This document shows, in pieces, positions 9,255 through 14,015 of a DNA stretch of 14,015 bases (the stretch's first letter is position 1; each line of letters starts with the position of its first letter). Below the pieces are notes generated by a model. It saw only the letters and a list, made by a program, of their open reading frames with translations, made no database searches and was not told the DNA's origin. The translations under genes and the position numbers were made by a program. The stretch comes from Allomyces macrogynus ATCC 38327 (Eukaryota > Blastocladiomycota > Blastocladiomycetes > Blastocladiales > Blastocladiaceae), in NCBI GenBank assembly GCA_000151295.1, contig GG745370.1, positions 131,372-145,386 of the forward strand, given 5' to 3'.

Positions 9255-9470
9255 TTTTTTTTTTTTTCGCTCTTCGTCGTAACAGGTTCACCACGTTCCC
9301 ACAAAACACGTTTCCCCGACGGAGGGTTGGTCCTGCAGAGCGCTCAGATGTCGTTCCACGCTGACCTATTTTCGTTGACTGGGATTCGAACCCAGACTGG
9401 CACCAAAGCCGAGTTGAGTCTCGCACTTCTGTCTGTTCGCAGTTCCAACACTCCCTACCGAGTGATCTCT
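9255..9470 (-). mobile_element. candidate tRNA-derived SINE (copy B) with A13 tail
   Basis: On the minus strand a D-arm-like segment (CACTCGGTAGGGAGTG) is followed about 53 nt later by a perfect T-arm: a CTGGG/CCCAG stem around loop TTCGAAT. About 110 bp of unique body then ends in 13 A (plus-strand T run 9255-9267). This order of tRNA-like head, body and A-tail is the classic SINE layout, and the size (about 215 bp) fits. No acceptor stem pairs across the element, so it is not a normal tRNA gene, and I found no clear target-site duplication. A related but diverged head occurs at 7610-7690. Confidence 0.4.
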
Positions 9471-9749
9471 GGCCAGGTACTCGACAAGGGGTGGGGCGCG
9501 CTCTTACGGCTTGCTGATGGTGGTTTCCGTGTCCGCTTCACACGCTGCCTGGCTGCCTCTGGCATCGGGTCGACTGCATCCATCCAAGGGTCGAGACAAG
9601 AACTGGCACGCCGCTGCGTGTGCAATGTGTATTGCCCGGGTCCACATGAAAGAGATGAGATGAGATGCGTGAATGAAAACGAAACCACGACCGAAATGCA
9701 GAAAGCTCTCGCCTCGTACGAGCGACTTTTCCTCCATGTCCGCCCTTCC
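9471..9749. other. region downstream of the phosphatase gene
   Basis: Holds the 3' flank of the minus-strand phosphatase gene and probably its 3' UTR. No canonical AATAAA signal was seen on the minus strand. Plus-strand open frames here are antisense continuations of the phosphatase shadow. Confidence 0.4.
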
Positions 9750-11687
9750 TCAGAAATGCCCGGCCATCCGCGCCCACTCGACCTCGTCGCTCTCCACCTT
9801 CCCCATCCCGGCCATGACCAACCCGGGCTCCCCCTTGGGCGGCGGCATCATCGGGTGCTTGAAGGTCACATTCGCGCGCATCAACTGCGTCAGTTCCGTC
9901 ATCACCTCGCCGACGCCCAAATACTCGTGCAAAAACTTGCCGACGTCCGTGTTCTCGACGTTCCCGCGCAACGCGTCGATCCCTTGGCCGTGCGCATACA
10001 GGTTCACGTCGACGGCCGAGTGGCCGTGCGTCGCCCATCCGAGCTCGGCCCGGGTCGACACGACCGTGTCGCCGAGGAAGTACTCGAGGTCCGACAGCGT
10101 GCGGACGGGCGAGGTCAGGTAGGCAAGTTCGGCCGGGGTCAGGTCGGTGATGCCGAATAGGTCGGCGATCAGGTTGGTGACGTGTTTCGGCGACCGTTTT
10201 TCCAGGGCGAGGATCTGCTTGCCGACATAGTGCGCCGACTTGCGCTGCTTCGCGACAGTGAGAGGGTTCCACTTGTACTCGGGGTACTTGGCCGAGACTT
10301 GGCGCGCGAGCGAGAGGCCCTATTCGGACGTGACGCGGTGCGAGTGAGTTTTGCGATCCCAGTCGGCGCCGTCAAGTCGGCAAATGACGTACACCCGTCT
10401 CGTGATCCGACGTCGACACCATGACCGTCGACTCCCAATGCGCGTCGACCCACTGCTTGACGACCTCCACCGTTCGATAATACATGGCGATATCGTGTGC
10501 GTGCGCGCCCGGATCGTTCGAGTGCGCGGCCATATCGATGCGCGACCCTTCCACCATCAAAAAGAACCCGGGGGTCTCGTCGTCGTCCTCGACGGCCTTG
10601 TCGAGCACCTCCAACGCGCGCTGCGCCATTTCGGCCAAACTCGGCTCCTTGGCCAGGTTCCGGTCCAGGTCGAACGCCATGTGGTCCGGCGTGAAGACGC
10701 CGAGCGTCGGCAAGTGCCAGTCCGCGTCAAAGTCGGACCGGGTGGTTAGGACCGAAAAGCCGCGAGAGCGGGCCTCGGCAAGCAGGTCGCGGTCGTCGTC
10801 GCGGACGGATTCCTTGTGAGTTTGCGGGAGGAAGTGCCGCCGGCCGCCGCCGAGCATCAGGTCGGTTGTCGGCAGCCCGACGACGCCGTGCACTTGTTGT
10901 TCGGCAATGTCGTTTTCGTAGTCGCGCCAGAGAACGTGGGCTAAGTAGCGCGCGGAGGTGAGCGTGATGATGCCGCGCGTGATGGCGCGCGTGATGCGTG
11001 CGAACAGAACGTACCGTTGAACGACGCCGGCGTCGCGTGCGTGATCCGGGACGTCACCACCAACCCGGTCTTATACCCCATCGCCGCGGCCGCCTCGAGC
11101 ACCGTCGCGCACGGCCGCTGGTCGGCCGTGACGGCAATCGCGCCGTTGTACGACTTTTGCGCGCACGAGAACGCCGTGGCCCCCGCGGCCGAATCCGTGA
11201 CCAGCGAGCTCGTCGACCGCGTGCGCGACTGGCCCACGAGCAACTTGTCGAGCGGCGTCGCGGCAATACTCGAGTTGGTCAGCACCGCGTACATGGTCCG
11301 GCCAAACGTTTCGGATGCCGGGCCAAACCCGTCGGACACCATCATGACCAGGTTGCGCTTGCGCGGCCGGACGGGAGGCGCCGGTGCCGGTTCGGGCTCG
11401 GTGATGGGCGGGGCCGGCGTGTCGCCGGGGATGAGTGCGGCGGGCGCGCCAAAGATCAGGACGACGAGAATCGCCAAAGCGGAGGTGATGGTGGCCGCGG
11501 CGAGAACGGTCACAGTCGCGCGGCGCGCGCGCGCCCAGCTGGTGCGCGGAACGGAGGCGCCGGCCTCGACGTCGTGCGCGGCGCGGTCGGAGGTGCCGGC
11601 GAGCAGCGGCGCCGTCTCGCCCGAAGCGGCGGCGGTGGCGGCAGCAGGGTCGGGCCCAGCGGCGGCGGGGGTCGCGGCGCGCGTCAT
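9750..11687 (-). CDS. PHO8: vacuolar alkaline phosphatase (Pho8-type)
   Basis: Repressible alkaline phosphatase that hydrolyses phosphomonoesters in the vacuole. Exons are 11687-11015, 10940-10393 and 10319-9750. The introns are 74 bp (GTACGT...ACTTAG) and 73 bp (GTACGT...GAATAG). Splicing gives 596 residues, close to yeast Pho8 (566). The start ATG sits in CACCATGA. The N-terminus is a cytosolic tail with ETAPLL (24-29, an acidic dileucine sorting motif), then one membrane anchor (about 57-80) and a Pro-rich stem, making a type II membrane protein. Catalytic motifs are MVSDGFGPAS (metal ligand D119), LVTDSAAGATAFS (nucleophile S166), RITHATPASF, EGSRIDMAAH (E355, D360, H364), STSDHETGG across the second intron (D403, H404) and GWATHGHSAVDV (H505). 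LMLGGGRRHFLP and VMAGMGK are also present. All key residues are intact. I see no frameshift. The gene is divergent from the gene starting at 13259. Confidence 0.93.
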
Positions 11688-11720
11688 GGTGCGGGGTGCG
11701 AGTGGGGCGCGGTGGAGTAG

Positions 11721-11750
11721 GTGCGGGTGCGGGTGCGGGTGCGGGTGCGG
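11721..11750 (+). repeat. (GTGCGG)5 hexamer array
   Basis: Five perfect GTGCGG units, 34 bp upstream of the phosphatase ATG and probably in its 5' UTR. The unit is the reverse complement of CCGCAC, which is repeated at 12128-12151. Confidence 0.9.
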
Positions 11751-11770
11751 GAGCAGTTGACGACGGTGAA

Positions 11771-11806
11771 GATGGTGGAGATGGTGGCGATGGTGGCAAT
11801 GGTGGT
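11771..11806 (+). repeat. GATGGTGGN 9-mer array
   Basis: Four 9-bp units (GATGGTGGA, GATGGTGGC, GATGGTGGC, AATGGTGGT) in the 5' flank of the phosphatase gene. A simple repeat; no function can be read from it. Confidence 0.85.
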
Positions 11807-11903
11807 GGAGGTGCAGGCCGCGCGGAGCAGACCGAAAGCGGGGAGAGCAGGACGAGCAAAGAGATTGCGCGTTCTCTGACGCGAACGCAGGCCGCGTGAC
11901 TGC

Positions 11904-11909
11904 CACGTG
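11904..11909. promoter_or_regulatory. CACGTG E-box, candidate Pho4-type site
   Basis: Palindromic CACGTG with flank CACGTGAC, 217 bp upstream of the phosphatase start codon. In yeast, Pho4 binds CACGTG/CACGTT to induce PHO genes, including PHO8, under phosphate starvation. The position fits a promoter. That this fungus uses a Pho4 orthologue here is inference; a single 6-mer can occur by chance. Confidence 0.45.
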
Positions 11910-12103
11910 ACCGCGACCGGCGCAGCACCAACGCGTTGTCCGAACGACCGCCGCGGCGCTGGCACACCAGCAGCGGCAGCGGCCGGCGCGCGGCACGGCG
12001 CGCACGAACATGCCGCCCACGCCGCCGCCGCGGCCGCTTCTCCCGTCCCGCGTGCGGCTTGCGCGACCGGCACCGCCCCTCCACCGCACCCCACCGCAAC
12101 CCA

Positions 12104-12151
12104 CCGCATCCGCATCCGCATCCGCATCCGCACCCGCACCCGCACCCGCAC
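12104..12151 (+). repeat. (CCGCAY)8 hexamer array
   Basis: Eight tandem hexamers: four CCGCAT followed by four CCGCAC. The CCGCAC half is complementary to the GTGCGG array 380 bp to the left. Confidence 0.9.
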
Positions 12152-12880
12152 GCGACGCGACCACCGAGGTGCGCGCCTCAACGACTGCTGTCGCCGACCC
12201 CCGGCCCCTCTTCCCCTGCCTGCCTCCCGGCCCCGCGTCCCCCGCCTGCCTCCCGGCCTCCGTCCCGGTCCCCCGGTCCCGTGGTCTTCTCCCGTCGGCC
12301 CGCCCAAGACGCACGCCAAGATCGATCTGTGCCTGCGGTGCCGCCGCTACTGCTGTCGCCAGGCGCGCGCGCCATGATCGGGGACCACCGGGGCTTCTTG
12401 CCGCCCGGACCGCAGGGAGGCCGGGAGGCGGAGGAGCTGCACCTGTCCATCGATGATGCTTCAACCACCCATCATGCACGCCATCGCTGACCCGCCATGG
12501 ACCGACCCGCACCCGCGCGCGCGCCATGGAACCGTGTAGCCAGCCTGCAGCGACCTGATTGACAAGCACGACGCGGCCGAGCCACCCGAGCCACCGCGAC
12601 GCGTTCGCGACCGAAACACGCGCCGACACGCGTCTGAGACATCCGAGGTGCGCTCTGCTCTCTTTGTCCCTTCCCCGGTCGCCACGCGGGCCGGACCGCC
12701 GCGCGCCGCCGCCGTCCCGCTCGCGCGCTCTTTTGCTGCAACAACGGCCCTTTCATCTCGTTCCCGCTCGCCGACTCGCCCCGCGAGCCGCGCACCCTTT
12801 GTTGCCGGGCACGGACGCGTTCGCTCGCACAAGCGCGCCGCGCCCTGCCATGCACGCGCGCAGGGTGTGGCGGCGTTTTG

Positions 12881-12914
12881 CTCTCTCTTTCTCTCTCTCT
12901 CTCTCCCTCTCTCC
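12881..12914 (+). repeat. CT-rich tract
   Basis: Nearly uninterrupted CT dinucleotides, about 350-380 bp upstream of the ATG at 13259, with a second CT-rich patch near 13068-13090. Pyrimidine tracts of this kind are common in fungal promoters upstream of transcription starts, which fits the plus-strand gene. Confidence 0.75.
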
Positions 12915-13258
12915 TGCGCGCGCACGCTTGAGCGCGTTCGCGGGCACGTTGTTGTCAATGGCGCGCGCGTGCGGCGGTTCCCATGCGTGGGCGTCGGCGG
13001 CCGCGCACATCGACTCACTCGTTGCGGCAAGCGCTGACGACGCGTCTCTCACCGGTCGCTCCCTTCATTTTCTCTCCTCTCTCTCGCGCCCTCGCCACGC
13101 ACGCAGCACACCACCCGCAACACGCACACGTAACGCTCGGCGACCCGCACCGCCAGCACCATCAACGATACCACCCCCGCAACGCCACCACCAAGTGCGT
13201 GCCGTCGCCGCCGCTCTCCCGCCCTCCTTCCGCTCGACTCACCCCCTACGCGGCCTAG

Positions 13259-14015
13259 ATGACCTACACCGGCGCCTCGTCCATGGCGCCTGACACTCAC
13301 GACCCGACCCCGGAATGGGACATGATGCCGGACACGCGCACCACACCCGCGGGCTCCATCGCCTCGCTCCCCCATCCCGCCCCATCTTCGCGCCCGGCGA
13401 GACCTTCCGCCATCCCGCCCCCGCGGGCCAAACCGCTCACGACCCCGCCGCGCGATGGGCGCGGGCTCGTGCACTCGCAGCTCGTCACCACCACCCGCGC
13501 GGGACCGACGCCCATGGGGATGGCCGCGACCTGGGCGGCGGCCCCGATTGTGCGCCGCGACTCGGCGTTACCGACGCGAGGCGTTATCTCGCGCAGCCAC
13601 TCGCTCGCGTCGGACTTGTCGGAACCCGACTCGGCCGTCGGCGAGTCGAACCCGCCGTCCGGACGCGGGTCGCGCACGGCGTCGGCCGAGCCCGAGCCGG
13701 CTGCGGACAATGGCCCCGCGGCACATGACGTGGAAGTGCGCGACAACGACTCGGACGCGTCGCTCGACGAGACCTCCATCTACCCGACGACCAGCTACGC
13801 GCGGCGCGCGGCCTACCCCGCGCACCGCACCCCGCCGCCGGTGGCGCGGCACTCGGCGCCCGCGCCGCCGAGACTGTCCGGCCCCCTTGGTCGTCGGTGC
13901 GCTTTGCGGCGTCTTTGTCTGACCTTTCGCGTCTTCTTCCTCTCGACGACGACTACGCGTCGTCTCTTCGAAAACTCGACCATCGTGCACCTGCACTGTT
14001 CGGGAACCCCCGAGC
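13259..14015 (+). CDS. unidentified Ser/Pro-rich protein, partial, one frame break
   Basis: The frame opens at ATG 13259 and has no stop to the right edge, so the gene continues beyond the window. The first 200 or so residues look disordered: rich in Pro, Ser, Thr, Ala and Arg, with acidic patches (EVRDNDSDASLDETS) and RRDS- and RSHS-type basic-Ser sites that kinases could use. After a C5 run at 13882-13886 the protein-like reading moves one frame over and gives SSVRFAASLSDLSRLLPLDD then DYASSLRKLDHRAPALFGN; one extra C in the run would join the two smoothly. An intron starting nearby (GTGCGC) and ending outside the window is the alternative. No known domain is reached before the edge. Confidence 0.55.
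   Translation, partial: MTYTGASSMAPDTHDPTPEWDMMPDTRTTPAGSIASLPHPAPSSRPARPSAIPPPRAKPLTTPPRDGRGLVHSQLVTTTRAGPTPMGMAATWAAAPIVRRDSALPTRGVISRSHSLASDLSEPDSAVGESNPPSGRGSRTASAEPEPAADNGPAAHDVEVRDNDSDASLDETSIYPTTSYARRAAYPAHRTPPPVARHSAPAPPRLSGPLGRRCALRRLCLTFRVFFLSTTTTRRLFENSTIVHLHCSGTPE

Larger units (their letters stand above)
11688..13258. promoter_or_regulatory. divergent intergenic region, phosphatase and right-end gene
   Basis: About 1.57 kb between two start codons facing away from each other. It contains a CACGTG site, two complementary hexamer arrays, a GATGGTGGN array and a CT-rich tract. Long frames are open on both strands because of the very high GC content, but they are low-complexity (Arg, Pro, Ala) and I do not treat them as genes. 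Part of it is presumably 5' UTR of each neighbour. Confidence 0.5.

Noticed and set aside
9370..9470. Functional tRNA gene on the minus strand
   Set aside because: The T-arm is perfect but the acceptor stem does not pair and the D-arm to T-arm spacing is about 53 nt; a SINE or relic fits better.
9243..11760. Long plus-strand open frames opposite the phosphatase gene
   Set aside because: The minus strand carries an unmistakable alkaline phosphatase with matching introns; the plus frames are its complement.
11684..12629. Minus-strand extension of the phosphatase frame upstream to 12629, and overlapping frames
   Set aside because: The extension is low-complexity and runs through simple repeats; the ATG at 11687 has a good context and gives the normal family length and topology.
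12461..13293. Open frames on both strands in the right intergenic region
   Set aside because: They result from very high GC and CT/CG simple sequence; composition is Arg/Ser/Pro only, with no domain.
1..14015. CRISPR arrays, bacterial operons, rRNA, phage or viral genes
   Set aside because: No regularly spaced direct repeats, ribosome binding sites, rRNA segments or viral hallmark motifs were seen, and the spliced genes indicate a eukaryotic nuclear genome.

Overview
The window looks like nuclear DNA of a zoosporic (flagellated) fungus, most likely Blastocladiomycota (Allomyces-like); the phylum is my inference. Four observations point that way. The coding exons are very GC-rich with GC-rich third codon positions. 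The introns are short (63-81 bp) GT-AG introns, several with GTACGT-type donors. There is a vacuolar alkaline phosphatase of the fungal Pho8 type. There is also a sperm-tail PG-rich (SHIPPO) repeat protein, a family tied to cilia and flagella.

Left block (1-4260): a small gene for an acidic, Trp-rich protein (299-700, +). A divergent pair follows: an F-box protein (2779-1458, -, one 67-bp intron plus one reading-frame break) and the SHIPPO-repeat protein (3086-4260, +, four exons). The two start codons are only about 0.3 kb apart.

Middle block (about 4261-9749): visibly less GC-rich and without an intact gene. It holds three degraded copies of one unrecognised, largely helical protein family. 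Copy 1 (+, 4886-6955) is the most complete but carries an in-frame stop and frame breaks. Copy 2 (-, 7452-7090) lies tail-to-tail with copy 1. Copy 3 (+, 8725-9227) is the most diverged. The copies match at protein level despite clear DNA divergence. The block also has two related tRNA-T-arm-like sequences; the better one ends in A13 on the minus strand and looks like a tRNA-derived SINE. A C16 tract is nearby. I read this as a repeat-rich, decaying island between two housekeeping blocks.

Right block (9750-14015): a complete three-exon vacuolar alkaline phosphatase gene (11687-9750, -) with all main catalytic motifs, a membrane anchor and an acidic dileucine signal. A CACGTG (Pho4-type) site lies 217 bp upstream of its start. 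A 1.57-kb divergent intergenic region with hexamer arrays and a CT tract separates it from an unidentified gene (13259, +) that runs off the right end and has an apparent one-base frame break.

Exon junctions were inferred by eye from reading-frame continuity, splice consensus and family knowledge; no transcript data or database search was available.
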